Positions 15,376 through 23,541 of a stretch of 64,000 nucleotides of DNA are shown here, piece by piece. Under the pieces are notes generated by a model. It was not told the origin of the DNA. It saw nothing but the letters and a program-made list of their open reading frames with translations, and did no database searches. The position numbers were made by a program, and so were the translations under genes. Source of the stretch: COE1 sp036310845 (GTDB lineage Bacteria > Bacillota > Clostridia > Lachnospirales > Lachnospiraceae). The stretch spans positions 1 to 64,000 of the forward strand of contig JAXJRB010000058.1 in the NCBI GenBank assembly GCA_036310845.1. Direction: 5' to 3'. Positions within the stretch are counted from its first letter, which is position 1. Every line of letters starts with the position of its first letter.

Positions 15376-18105
15376 ATGTTAAAAGCAGTTATTGAGTTAT
15401 CAAATTATATTTTAATCGTAAATATGCTACTGTATGTATTAACAAGCTTCCTTTTAATTCCTTTTGAGGATAGTAGAAGAAAGCGGTTTGCTTTAGTAAT
15501 GCAAAATATATTTATTTTTATAAATCATCTAACAGGTGGTCTTGTTTTACTATCTGTGAAAATGGATTTAAAATATCTCTTTTTAATGCTTTTTCAGATG
15601 ATAGCTATTTTTTCGTTTTTGGTATTAATGAGAGCAATCTATCCCAAAACGAATCGGTTAATCCTTAATCATACAGCTATGCTACTATCTATTAGCTTCG
15701 TTGTGTTGACAAGACTATCGATTACACGTTCCATACGACAATTGGCTATTGTTGCAATTTCTTTGATCATAGCCTTATTTGTTCCTATCATTTCCGGGTA
15801 TTTTAAATTATTGCGTAAAGGTAGATACCTTTTTGCAATAGTAGGCATAGGCATATTAGGTGCTGTTCTGATTGCAGGAAGTATGACCAATGGTTCAAAA
15901 ATTTCCTTTTCTATTATGGGAATTGCATTTCAGCCATCGGAATTTATTAAAATGTCCTATGTATTTTTTCTTGCAGGAATGTTATATCGCGCAGAGAAAT
16001 TTCGATATATTTTCATATCTGCCATTCTTGCGGCTATGCATGTTCTGATATTAGTAGCATCTAGGGATTTAGGAAGTGCTTTGATTTATTTTACTGTTTA
16101 TGTTGTTATGCTATATATAGCGACTACCAGAAAACGATATCTGTTTCTTGGCTTATCTGGCGCGGTAGCTGCATCTTATGTGGCATATAGGCTCTTTTCT
16201 CATGTACAGGTTCGAGTAGCAGCATGGCTGGATCCGTGGTCAGATATTGATAGTAAAGGATATCAGATTGCACAATCTCTGTTTGCAATAGGAACAGGAA
16301 GCTGGTTTGGGCTTGGTATTGGTGGTGGTATGCCAAATACCATTCCTTATGTAGAGCAGGATTTTGTGTTTTCTGCAATCTGTGAAGAATTTGGTGTTAT
16401 CTATGGGATTTGTTTGATTCTGCTTTGTTTAAATCTTTTTATGGAAATGGCACATGTGGCTTATTTTTGTAAAGACCGCTTTTTGAAGCTTTCTGCATAC
16501 GGACTTGCGGTTACTTATATTTTCCAATTGTTTTTAACAATTGGAGGAAATATCAAGTTTATCCCTCTTACAGGAGTGACGCTTCCTTTGATAAGCTATG
16601 GCGGGAGCTCTGCTTTGGCTACGTTATTGATGCTTTCTTTTGTTCAGAGTATTTATCAAAAACATGATTTGCTATTAGATGATAGTGAAGAAGAAAGACC
16701 TAGCGTGACAATGCAAATTAGTATAATTTCAGGTGTGTTTGTATGCCTATTTGCTGCAATGTCAGTATATTTGGCACATTACGTATATTTTGATAGTGTG
16801 CAGGTAATAAACAATACGTATAATTCCAAACGACAAGAAGTATTGGCTTCCAAAACCATACGAGGTGATATTTTATCGGCAGATGGGAAGATTCTTGCTA
16901 CTACCTTGCAGGAAGAAACAGGAGAACGTAGATATTATCCGTACGGTGAAGAGTTTGCACATGCAATAGGATACGCCGAAAATGGTCGTATGGGAGTGGA
17001 GCAGTCAGCTAATATTTATCTAGTATCTTCAGCTGTGCCTTTGGGACAGAAAATGAAAGACAGTTTTCAGGATGTGAAGCACATGGGAAATACGGTATAT
17101 ACGACTTTTGACACGAAATTGCAGCAGGTTGCCTTTCGTGCACTAGGTATCTACGAAGGGGCTGTGATTGTGACAGAACCCAATACAGGAAAAATCTTAG
17201 CTATGGTATCCAAGCCGGATTTTGATCCAAATACCTTAATGGACAAATGGCAAACAGTTATAGAGGATAAGGATAGTTCGATTTTGGTGAACAGAGTTTC
17301 ACAAGGATTATATCCACCGGGATCCACTTTTAAGATTCTTACGGCATTGGAATATATTCATGAAAATCCAAATAGCTATGATGATTATAAATACGAATGT
17401 CGCGGTTCATTTAGCAAAAGAGACAATACGATACGATGCTACCATGGTACAAAGCATGGAGAGATAGATTTTGTTACATCATTTGCAAAATCATGCAATT
17501 CTTCTTTTGCAAATATTGGTGTGAGTTTAGAACGTACTGAATTTTCAAAAATATTAGATACTCTTTTGTTTAATCACAAACTGCCTGTTGATTTTGTGTC
17601 AAATCCAAGCAAAGTAACCATGTCGGAAGATATTAGTGACAGTGCGATGATACAGACATCTATTGGCCAGGGAACAACACAAATGTCTCCTTTACATCTT
17701 GCCATGATTACGGGAATGATTGCGAATGATGGGAAAATGATGGTTCCATATATGATTGATTATGTAGAAACAGCTAATGGAACGGTTATAAAAAGATTTG
17801 AACCCAAAATGATAGGTCAGTTAATCGAGCCATCAGAAGCACTTGCGTTACGAGAATTGATGATTTCTGTAGTAGAAGACGGTACTGGAACTCGTTTGCA
17901 AAGTGAACACTATAAAGCGGCAGGTAAGACAGGAACTGCTGAATTTAGCAATTCTACTTCTGAATCACATGCGTGGTTTACTGCATTTTCCTATGACACA
18001 GATAATCCGCTTCAAGTTACAGTTATTGTTGAAGGCGTCGGTTCTGGCGGGGAGTATGCCGTTCCGATTGCAAGACAAATTTTTGATGAATATTACTCGA
18101 ATTAG
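15376..18105 (+). CDS. RodA/FtsW-PBP2 fusion: SEDS glycosyltransferase joined to a class B penicillin-binding protein
   Basis: One 909-residue chain holds both halves of a peptidoglycan synthase. Residues about 10-435 are a SEDS polymerase with about ten membrane spans, ending in TGVTLPLISYGGSSALATLL. A further span near 450-472 leads to the transpeptidase, with STFK (Ser650 nucleophile), SCN (706-708) and KTG (851-853). In most bacteria SEDS and PBP are separate proteins that form a complex. The frame is continuous, without frameshift. It starts six bases after the U32 gene and is probably co-transcribed with it. Whether it serves elongation, division or sporulation cannot be decided from context. 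Confidence 0.93.
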   Translation: MLKAVIELSNYILIVNMLLYVLTSFLLIPFEDSRRKRFALVMQNIFIFINHLTGGLVLLSVKMDLKYLFLMLFQMIAIFSFLVLMRAIYPKTNRLILNHTAMLLSISFVVLTRLSITRSIRQLAIVAISLIIALFVPIISGYFKLLRKGRYLFAIVGIGILGAVLIAGSMTNGSKISFSIMGIAFQPSEFIKMSYVFFLAGMLYRAEKFRYIFISAILAAMHVLILVASRDLGSALIYFTVYVVMLYIATTRKRYLFLGLSGAVAASYVAYRLFSHVQVRVAAWLDPWSDIDSKGYQIAQSLFAIGTGSWFGLGIGGGMPNTIPYVEQDFVFSAICEEFGVIYGICLILLCLNLFMEMAHVAYFCKDRFLKLSAYGLAVTYIFQLFLTIGGNIKFIPLTGVTLPLISYGGSSALATLLMLSFVQSIYQKHDLLLDDSEEERPSVTMQISIISGVFVCLFAAMSVYLAHYVYFDSVQVINNTYNSKRQEVLASKTIRGDILSADGKILATTLQEETGERRYYPYGEEFAHAIGYAENGRMGVEQSANIYLVSSAVPLGQKMKDSFQDVKHMGNTVYTTFDTKLQQVAFRALGIYEGAVIVTEPNTGKILAMVSKPDFDPNTLMDKWQTVIEDKDSSILVNRVSQGLYPPGSTFKILTALEYIHENPNSYDDYKYECRGSFSKRDNTIRCYHGTKHGEIDFVTSFAKSCNSSFANIGVSLERTEFSKILDTLLFNHKLPVDFVSNPSKVTMSEDISDSAMIQTSIGQGTTQMSPLHLAMITGMIANDGKMMVPYMIDYVETANGTVIKRFEPKMIGQLIEPSEALALRELMISVVEDGTGTRLQSEHYKAAGKTGTAEFSNSTSESHAWFTAFSYDTDNPLQVTVIVEGVGSGGEYAVPIARQIFDEYYSN

Positions 18106-18238
18106 TAGTTAAAACTGAAATATTGTGAAAAATAGTAAAATTTACGAATAATACTTTGTAATTTCTCGAAAAATGTTGTATATTATTTATAAGGTGTATT
18201 TTAAATACCGTAAATGCACAACAGAAGGGGGCTGGAAT

Positions 18239-19108
18239 ATGCTTAACCGTTTATTTGGAAATTATTTAGTAGAAAAGAAATGTATTACGCAAGAACAGTT
18301 GGAACAATTATTGCCCGTTCCGCAAGATGTAAGAGCAAAAATGGAGACCATTGTACTTGTGCGAAAAATTTTAATGCCAGCGCAGGTTCAATCTTTACTT
18401 GAAGGTTTAGATGAAGATGAAGAGTTTGGCAAGATTGCTGTGAAAGAGGGATTGATTTCTGATGACAGATTAGAACAATTAACCTCTTTTCGAAAGAATT
18501 CCTTTATGAAATTTGTGCAGCTTTTGGTAAACGAAGACTATATTCGATTGGACCAAGTGAATCAAATCATTAGTTCCTTTGAAACAGAATATGAGTATAC
18601 AGATGCGCAAATGAATTCATTGATACTAAATGATTTAGAAGAAATAATAAGAATCTTTGTACCACTGAAAAATCGTCATTTACATGAGCTTACGGTAACT
18701 TTTGTTCAGACCTTAAAAAGTCTGATTGATAAGGAAGTGTACCTTGATAAAGCATATACTTCAAATGCGGTACAGCTTGACAGTTACGCGGGTCAGGTAG
18801 TGAATGGTGATATGAATTTCAAGGTTTATATTAGTGGTTTGGGAGATAATCTTCTTGGCATTGCAAATTATTTTACCGGCGATAAGTATGAATCGGTAAC
18901 TGAAGATGCTCTTGATAATGTAGGAGAGTTTATAAATTGTGTAAATGGTTTGTTTGCTACCAATTTGAGCTATAATGACATTATGGTTGATATGGGTTTT
19001 CCAGATTATGCCATAGATGGACTATATTTGAAGGATAATCCATTATTTGTGATTCCGATTCATGCAAATGGTTTTTGTTTCCGTGTAATATATGAAATAT
19101 ATCAGTAA
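18239..19108 (+). CDS. CheX-like protein with MshEN-like N-terminal region
   Basis: 289 residues. The N-terminus has two segments, RLFGNYLVEKKCITQEQLEQ (near 4) and FGKIAVKEGLISDDRLEQL (near 63), that resemble the paired motifs of MshEN/PilB-type N-terminal domains, some of which bind cyclic di-GMP. The C-terminal 130 residues look like a CheC/CheX phosphatase-type fold, with the E-x2-N signature at Glu230-Asn233 in GEFINCVNGLF. Start follows AAGGGGGCTGG. It is 27 bases upstream of a CheY-like receiver, a likely partner. No flagellar or other chemotaxis genes are nearby. Confidence 0.75.
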   Translation: MLNRLFGNYLVEKKCITQEQLEQLLPVPQDVRAKMETIVLVRKILMPAQVQSLLEGLDEDEEFGKIAVKEGLISDDRLEQLTSFRKNSFMKFVQLLVNEDYIRLDQVNQIISSFETEYEYTDAQMNSLILNDLEEIIRIFVPLKNRHLHELTVTFVQTLKSLIDKEVYLDKAYTSNAVQLDSYAGQVVNGDMNFKVYISGLGDNLLGIANYFTGDKYESVTEDALDNVGEFINCVNGLFATNLSYNDIMVDMGFPDYAIDGLYLKDNPLFVIPIHANGFCFRVIYEIYQ

Positions 19109-19135
19109 CAATATGATAAAGTAAGGAGATTCGAC

Positions 19136-19492
19136 ATGCGTACAGCTATCATTATTGACGACTCTAAAACATCTAGAAGTATTTTGAGAAATATTTTGGA
19201 AGAGAATAATTATGAAGTTCTTGCTGAAGCCACAAATGGTGAAGAGGGCTTTGATAAATATCAGGAATTACAGCCTGATTTTGTAACACTTGACATTACC
19301 ATGCCGGTTATGGATGGGATTGAAACATTGACTAAAATTAAAGAATTTGATCCGGAAGCGGTAGTTATAATGGTAACGGCCGCCGGACAGAAGCAAAAAA
19401 TGCTAGAAGCAATTAAACTCGGAGCTGCTGAATTTGTCACCAAACCATTTGAAACGGGACAGATTATCAGCATTTTAGAGGGAATAAAATAG
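19136..19492 (+). CDS. CheY-like single-domain response regulator
   Basis: 118 residues with all receiver landmarks: acidic pair Asp8-Asp9 (IIIDDSKTSR), phosphoacceptor Asp53 (TLDITMPVMDG), Thr81 and Lys103 (FVTKPFE). There is no output domain, so it should act by protein contact. AAGGAG precedes the start. The neighbouring CheX-like protein may dephosphorylate it. The kinase is not in the window. Confidence 0.92.
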   Translation: MRTAIIIDDSKTSRSILRNILEENNYEVLAEATNGEEGFDKYQELQPDFVTLDITMPVMDGIETLTKIKEFDPEAVVIMVTAAGQKQKMLEAIKLGAAEFVTKPFETGQIISILEGIK

Positions 19493-19524
19493 CGTTGCGA
19501 TGCACCATGCAGGAGGAAAACGCC

Positions 19525-19971
19525 ATGATTGAAGCAACAAGTTGTGGAGGCGTCGTTATATTCAGAGGTAAAATTCTTTTGTTATATAAGAATTTTAAGA
19601 ATAGATATGAAGGCTGGGTTTTACCCAAAGGAACCGTAGAAGAAGGGGAAAAACATATCGAAACGGCTCTTCGTGAAGTTTTTGAAGAATCTGGAGTAAG
19701 AGCAACTGTGATAAAGTATATTGGGAAAAGTGAATACACATTTTCTGTTCCACAGGATGTTGTTACAAAAGAAGTTCATTGGTATTTGATGATGGCTGAT
19801 AGTTATTACAGCAAGCCACAAAAAGAAGAATATTTTGAAGATTCCGGTTATTACAAATATCATGAAGCGTATCATTTGCTGAAATTTTCGAACGAGAAGC
19901 AGATACTGGAACAAGCATATCAGGAATATCAGGAATTAAGAAAAAGAAAACAGTGGGTAAAGCCCACATAA
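19525..19971 (+). CDS. Nudix hydrolase
   Basis: A complete Nudix box G-x5-E-x7-REVFEESG spans GTVEEGEKHIETALREVFEE, so a nucleoside-diphosphate-linked substrate is cleaved with divalent metal. The chosen ATG lies eight bases after GGAGG. 148 residues is typical. Related bacterial proteins include MutT-like and Ap4A-type hydrolases; the substrate is not decided by the sequence. It lies 32 bases after the cheY-like gene and ends at a terminator. Confidence 0.88.
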   Translation: MIEATSCGGVVIFRGKILLLYKNFKNRYEGWVLPKGTVEEGEKHIETALREVFEESGVRATVIKYIGKSEYTFSVPQDVVTKEVHWYLMMADSYYSKPQKEEYFEDSGYYKYHEAYHLLKFSNEKQILEQAYQEYQELRKRKQWVKPT

Positions 19972-19991
19972 TCAGTTATTATTCAAATGAG

Positions 19992-20017
19992 GAAGGTCTT
20001 GCGAAAGACCTTCTTTT
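19992..20017 (+). terminator. Terminator after the Nudix gene
   Basis: GAAGGTCTT and AAGACCTTC with a GCGA loop, then TTCTTTT. Confidence 0.85.
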
Positions 20018-20095
20018 AAATTTGCATTTTTTGTGATAGAATATACATGGTTACATAACTTACTGTTTTTCAGGATAAAATAGGAGATGATTCAT

Positions 20096-20398
20096 ATGCG
20101 TTTTTATAAAAAATTATATATAAGTCCATCCCTGCGAAAGAAGAAGAGACAGATTGTCTGGAAATTAAAAATGGGAAAAGCAGTTCCTTTTGTTTATGTA
20201 ATCACTTTAGCGGAACAAAATGATTTGATGAATATCTATCAAGGGCTTATATTGAAGCAACCTTATTATCGTAAAAATCCTCCATTTGTATTGGGGATTG
20301 CGGATAGTCACAGTGCCGCTCTAGAGCTCGTACAGCAAATTCTGATGGATGTATATGATAAAACAGGAAATTATGATATTCGAACATTTTATGTGTAA
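20096..20398 (+). CDS. Conserved hypothetical protein, 100 residues
   Basis: Not recognised. Basic N-terminus (RFYKKLYISPSLRKKKRQIV) suggests membrane or nucleic-acid contact; the middle VPFVYVITLAEQND and ILGIADSHSAALELV-like segment looks like an alpha/beta fold. The start is nine bases after TAGGAG; an ATG three codons earlier abuts it. It precedes the DUF2953 and gerW genes. A 13-base palindrome (GTAACA g TGTTAC, 20395-20407) overlaps its stop codon. Confidence 0.65.
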   Translation: MRFYKKLYISPSLRKKKRQIVWKLKMGKAVPFVYVITLAEQNDLMNIYQGLILKQPYYRKNPPFVLGIADSHSAALELVQQILMDVYDKTGNYDIRTFYV

Positions 20399-20447
20399 CA
20401 GTGTTACGCTTGTATATAAATATAAATTGTTACAATAAGGGGTAAAT

Positions 20448-21395
20448 ATGCTAACAGTGGTTTTAACCATACTAAAATGGATTGGAATTGCCCTCTTGGT
20501 GCTATTAGGAGTCTTGATATTTTTGCTATGCCTGATTCTGTTTGTGCCAATACGTTATAAGGCAAATGGGTTTTGTAAAGACTCCTACCAAATTCACGCA
20601 AAAGCTACATGGCTTCTGCATATCATATCTTTCACGGTGGACTTCAAACAGGAGCAGCCGTTTCGTATGAAACTGCGAATTTTGGGCATTTCAATATATG
20701 ACAATTTGAAAGAGAAGAAAACAAAAAAAACAAAGGTAAATACTTTACCGGAAATTGTTGGTGCATCAAAGCAAGAACGCAGCAATGCTGAATCTGTAGA
20801 AGAGATAACCAAGGCTGAGAAACCAATAATGCAAGAACAAAATACAAATATCATAAAGGATATTTCTGTTTCAGAAGCAAACGTAGATGGAGATATGGAC
20901 GCCGAACAGGAAGCACAAAGACTTACCTTTATGCAAAAACAAAAAAAAATCTGTTTAAAGGTTATCAATTTCTTTCGAAATATCAAGTACACAATTCGTA
21001 AGATATGTGATACAATAAAAGAATTCAAGGATAACATAACTTACTATGTAGAATTGTTTAAAAAAGATTCTACAAAGGTTGCGTTAGAAGCGTGTAAGAA
21101 ACAGTTATTACGAATTATAAAAAATCTTAAGCCACAGAAATTCCAGGTTAATCTTCATGTTGGGATGGATGATCCGGCGACGTTGGGTGACATATTAGGT
21201 GTATGGGGAATGCTGTATCCGATTCATCAGGGACACATTGATATTTGTCCTGATTTTGAACAAACTGTTCTGGAAGGCGATTTTTACTGTAAGGGTCGGA
21301 TAACGGTATACATTTATATATGGACAATCATGATTATATTATTTGATAAAGACATCAGGCGATTACGCAAGTGTCTGGTGCGGAAGGGAAATTAA
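20448..21395 (+). CDS. DUF2953 domain protein (YtfI-like)
   Basis: 315 residues with an N-terminal membrane span (about residues 8-33) and the DUF2953 pattern: FVPIRYKANG after the span and HVGMDDPATLGDILGVWGML, IDICPDFEQTVLEGDF near the end. The middle (about 95-165) is charged and of low complexity. In Bacillus and Clostridia this gene (ytfI) sits just before ytfJ, as here with a 3-base gap, and the pair is expressed during sporulation. The molecular role is not established. Confidence 0.85.
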   Translation: MLTVVLTILKWIGIALLVLLGVLIFLLCLILFVPIRYKANGFCKDSYQIHAKATWLLHIISFTVDFKQEQPFRMKLRILGISIYDNLKEKKTKKTKVNTLPEIVGASKQERSNAESVEEITKAEKPIMQEQNTNIIKDISVSEANVDGDMDAEQEAQRLTFMQKQKKICLKVINFFRNIKYTIRKICDTIKEFKDNITYYVELFKKDSTKVALEACKKQLLRIIKNLKPQKFQVNLHVGMDDPATLGDILGVWGMLYPIHQGHIDICPDFEQTVLEGDFYCKGRITVYIYIWTIMIILFDKDIRRLRKCLVRKGN

Positions 21396-21398
21396 GAT

Positions 21399-21794
21399 AT
21401 GGCAGATAATAATTTTCAGGAAATTGTAGGAACAATGATGAAAGGAATGGAAGGTTTTCTTTCATCCAAAACAGTAGTAGGTGAGCCAACACAGATAGGA
21501 GATACGACCATTATTCCATTGGTAGATGTTACTTTTGGGGTGGGTGCAGGTGCCTCTGTGCAGGAAAAGAAGAATGGCGGTGGCGGCGGAATGTCAGGAA
21601 AAATGAGTCCAAGTGCAGTTCTCGTCATTAAAAATGGTCAGATTAAGCTGGTGAATATTAAGAATCAAGATAGTATGACAAAGGTACTTGATATGATTCC
21701 TGATTTGGTAGAACGTTTTACTGCTCCAAAAGAGAATATGCCAAGTAACGATGATGCAATTAAGGCTGCCTTTCCTGAGGATGATTTGAAATAA
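21399..21794 (+). CDS. gerW: GerW family sporulation protein (YtfJ)
   Basis: 131 residues with the family core: GEPTQIGDTTIIPLVDVTFG, the Gly-rich GGGGGMSGKMSPSAVLVI and a C-terminal helix ending in FPEDDLK. GerW (YtfJ) is a forespore protein that affects spore germination in Bacillus. It follows DUF2953 by three bases, so translation is likely coupled. Its presence argues that the organism sporulates or descends from a sporeformer. Confidence 0.92.
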   Translation: MADNNFQEIVGTMMKGMEGFLSSKTVVGEPTQIGDTTIIPLVDVTFGVGAGASVQEKKNGGGGGMSGKMSPSAVLVIKNGQIKLVNIKNQDSMTKVLDMIPDLVERFTAPKENMPSNDDAIKAAFPEDDLK

Positions 21795-21855
21795 ATTGCA
21801 ATCATATTATAAACACATCATATAATAGAATAAGAGAATTTACAGGTGCATTTCT

Positions 21856-21996
21856 ATGAAAAAACTAATTGGATATACCTTATTTTGGGTTGGAATTGGT
21901 ATGCTCATTATGCTATTGATTACAAATATTTGCATTGGAATCCTGCTCATTATTCTCTTATTGTTTTTGGGATTTCTTTTGTTTGATGTGGAGTGA
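21856..21996 (+). CDS. Small two-span membrane protein, 46 residues
   Basis: MKKLIGYTLFWVGIGMLIML, then two hydrophobic helices joined at Asn-Ile-Cys, ending FLLFDVE. It lies 61 bases after gerW on the same strand. The ribosome site is weak. Small proteins of this form next to gerW occur in related Clostridia to my recollection; function unknown. Confidence 0.55.
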   Translation: MKKLIGYTLFWVGIGMLIMLLITNICIGILLIILLLFLGFLLFDVE

Positions 21997-22019
21997 TTAT
22001 GAAAGTGCTGATTAATTAA
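21995..22019. repeat. Degenerate copy of the palindromic intergenic repeat
   Basis: ATTATGAAAGTGCTGATTAA resembles the core of the repeat at 50167-50195 (ATTATGAAAGTACTGAATAA), with weaker arms. It overlaps the stop codon of the small membrane protein. Confidence 0.35.
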
Positions 22020-22062
22020 GCTTTAGATTGCAATGGATATCATAAAGGGAGTAAGAAATAAA

Positions 22063-22620
22063 ATGAATTTTGATGAAAGACTCATGAAGGCTGAAACATC
22101 GGACGAACTCAAAAAGATGAAAATTTGGATGTTTCAGGAGCAAGTCAGAATTCAAGCGCAGAAGGACGAGTTTATCGAGCTTGCCCAAGAGTTGCAAAAA
22201 GAAAAGAGGGCTATCGAAAGAGAACGAGATGCCTTGAATAAGAGAATTAAGATGGAAGAAAAACGTTTTCAAAATAATGAAATGTTAATTTCAAAAAAAC
22301 AAAAAATCATTGAAGACGCATTTCGTCAGCTTTCTATAGATAAAAAAGTACTTGAATGTGAGCGTTTGAATTTTGAATATGAAAAAAACAAATATAGAAG
22401 ACAGCGTACATCAAATACTGCGCGTAATCAGAACATAAATGCGACTGTCTATGAAGGTTGTGTTTTCTTTGGTGGTATCACCAATGAGCTTGCGCTCAGA
22501 AAGCGATATAAAGAATTAATGAAAATATTTCATCCTGACAATGTATGTGGTGATACAAATACATTATTACGAATTCAGGCAGAATATGAGAATATAAAGA
22601 GAAAGTATTATGAAGCGTGA
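22063..22620 (+). CDS. Coiled-coil protein with C-terminal J-like domain
   Basis: 185 residues: a long charged coiled coil (about 10-115), then a C-terminal segment RKRYKELMKIFHPDNVCGD carrying the HPD motif of DnaJ domains, with helix IV EYENIKRKYYEA. The J domain is truncated at its N-terminal side, so stimulation of DnaK is possible but unproven. The start used has AAAGGGAG upstream; an in-frame ATG ten codons earlier is an alternative. A strong terminator follows. Confidence 0.75.
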   Translation: MNFDERLMKAETSDELKKMKIWMFQEQVRIQAQKDEFIELAQELQKEKRAIERERDALNKRIKMEEKRFQNNEMLISKKQKIIEDAFRQLSIDKKVLECERLNFEYEKNKYRRQRTSNTARNQNINATVYEGCVFFGGITNELALRKRYKELMKIFHPDNVCGDTNTLLRIQAEYENIKRKYYEA

Positions 22621-22639
22621 GTGGAAGTGTTCATAATAG

Positions 22640-22690
22640 AAAAAAGGAACGTTTTTTATAAAAGAAATTAGTAAAAAACGTTCCTTTTTT
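22640..22690 (+). terminator. Strong terminator after the J-like gene
   Basis: An 18-base perfect stem, left arm starting AAAAAAGGAACG and right arm ending CGTTCCTTTTTT, with a 15-base loop. Confidence 0.88.
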
Positions 22691-22712
22691 TCTGTAAAAA
22701 AATAGAAAGCAC

Positions 22713-22737
22713 AAATTGTACTTTCTATCATATAAAA
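22713..22737 (-). terminator. Terminator of rpmB
   Basis: TAGAAAGCAC and GTACTTTCTA pair with one G-U; read on the minus strand it is followed by TTTTTTTA. It lies ten bases past the rpmB stop. Confidence 0.75.
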
Positions 22738-22746
22738 CAATATCAA

Positions 22747-22932
22747 TTAAGCTCTTTCAACGCATCCGGATCTTAAGCAGCTTGTACATACATGCATTCT
22801 CTTTGAAGCTCCGTTTACTTTGCATTTTACTCTTTTAACATTTGAATTCCAAATTGCATTGGATCTTCTATGAGAATGGCTTACGTTATTACCGAAATGA
22901 ACGCCCTTGCCACAAACATCACACTTTGCCAT
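22747..22932 (-). CDS. rpmB: 50S ribosomal protein L28
   Basis: The 61-residue product MAKCDVCGKGVHFGNNVSHS has the L28 core SHRRSNAIWNSNVKRV and two CxxC pairs (CDVC, CTSC), the zinc-binding form of the protein. The ATG follows AGGAGGTGCTAACT; an upstream in-frame ATG would place the site inside the gene. It is divergent from yloU, the same arrangement as in Bacillus and many Clostridia. Confidence 0.96.
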   Translation of the reverse strand: MAKCDVCGKGVHFGNNVSHSHRRSNAIWNSNVKRVKCKVNGASKRMHVCTSCLRSGCVERA

Positions 22933-22981
22933 AGTTAGCACCTCCTCGACGAAACTAAGTCATTCGACTCACAACAGTAGT

Positions 22982-23010
22982 ATATTACCAAAAAAAATCC
23001 GGTTTGGCAA
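22982..23010 (-). promoter_or_regulatory. Promoter of rpmB
   Basis: On the minus strand TTGCCA and TAATAT are 17 bases apart, about 50 bases before the L28 start. Confidence 0.55.
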
Positions 23011-23169
23011 GATATATTTTTGATTTTTATAAAAAATAAAAGAAAACTATAGAAATACATGTTTCTTTTTTGTGGAAATGCGGTTATAATAGTAGCGATA
23101 CTGGTAACTGCTTGGAGGATGAAAGAAGGAATAACAGTTATCAAGAATGAGAATAGAAGGAGGATTTCT

Positions 23170-23526
23170 ATGAAAGGATCAATGAATACCCATTTGGGAA
23201 ATATCATAATTGACCCGGAAGTTATCGCACAGTACGCAGGCAGCGTTGCCGTAGAGTGCTTCGGTATTGTCGGAATGGCCTCGGTAAATGTAAAAGACGG
23301 CTTGGTTAAATTACTTAAGAAAGAAAGCATTACTCATGGAATATCAGTAAATATTACTAATAATAAATTAATTCTTGATTTTCATGTGATTGTGTCTTAT
23401 GGTGTTAGTATTGTCACTGTGTGCGACAATCTGATAAATAATGTCAAATATAAAGTGGAAAGCTTTACAGGACTCGAAATTGAAAAAATCAACATTTTTG
23501 TTGAAGGCGTTCGAGTGATAGATTAA
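23170..23526 (+). CDS. yloU: Asp23/Gls24 family protein YloU
   Basis: 118 residues of Asp23/Gls24 fold: HLGNIIIDPEVIAQYAG, AVECFGIVGMASVNVKDGL and IEKINIFVEGVRVID. The chosen start follows GAAGGAGG. It is 15 bases before the DAK2/FakA gene, the conserved yloU-yloV pair. A TATAAT at 23085-23090 may serve as its -10. Role in envelope stress or fatty-acid use is inferred from the family. Confidence 0.93.
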   Translation: MKGSMNTHLGNIIIDPEVIAQYAGSVAVECFGIVGMASVNVKDGLVKLLKKESITHGISVNITNNKLILDFHVIVSYGVSIVTVCDNLINNVKYKVESFTGLEIEKINIFVEGVRVID

Positions 23527-23541
23527 GGAGGATTTTTTAAA

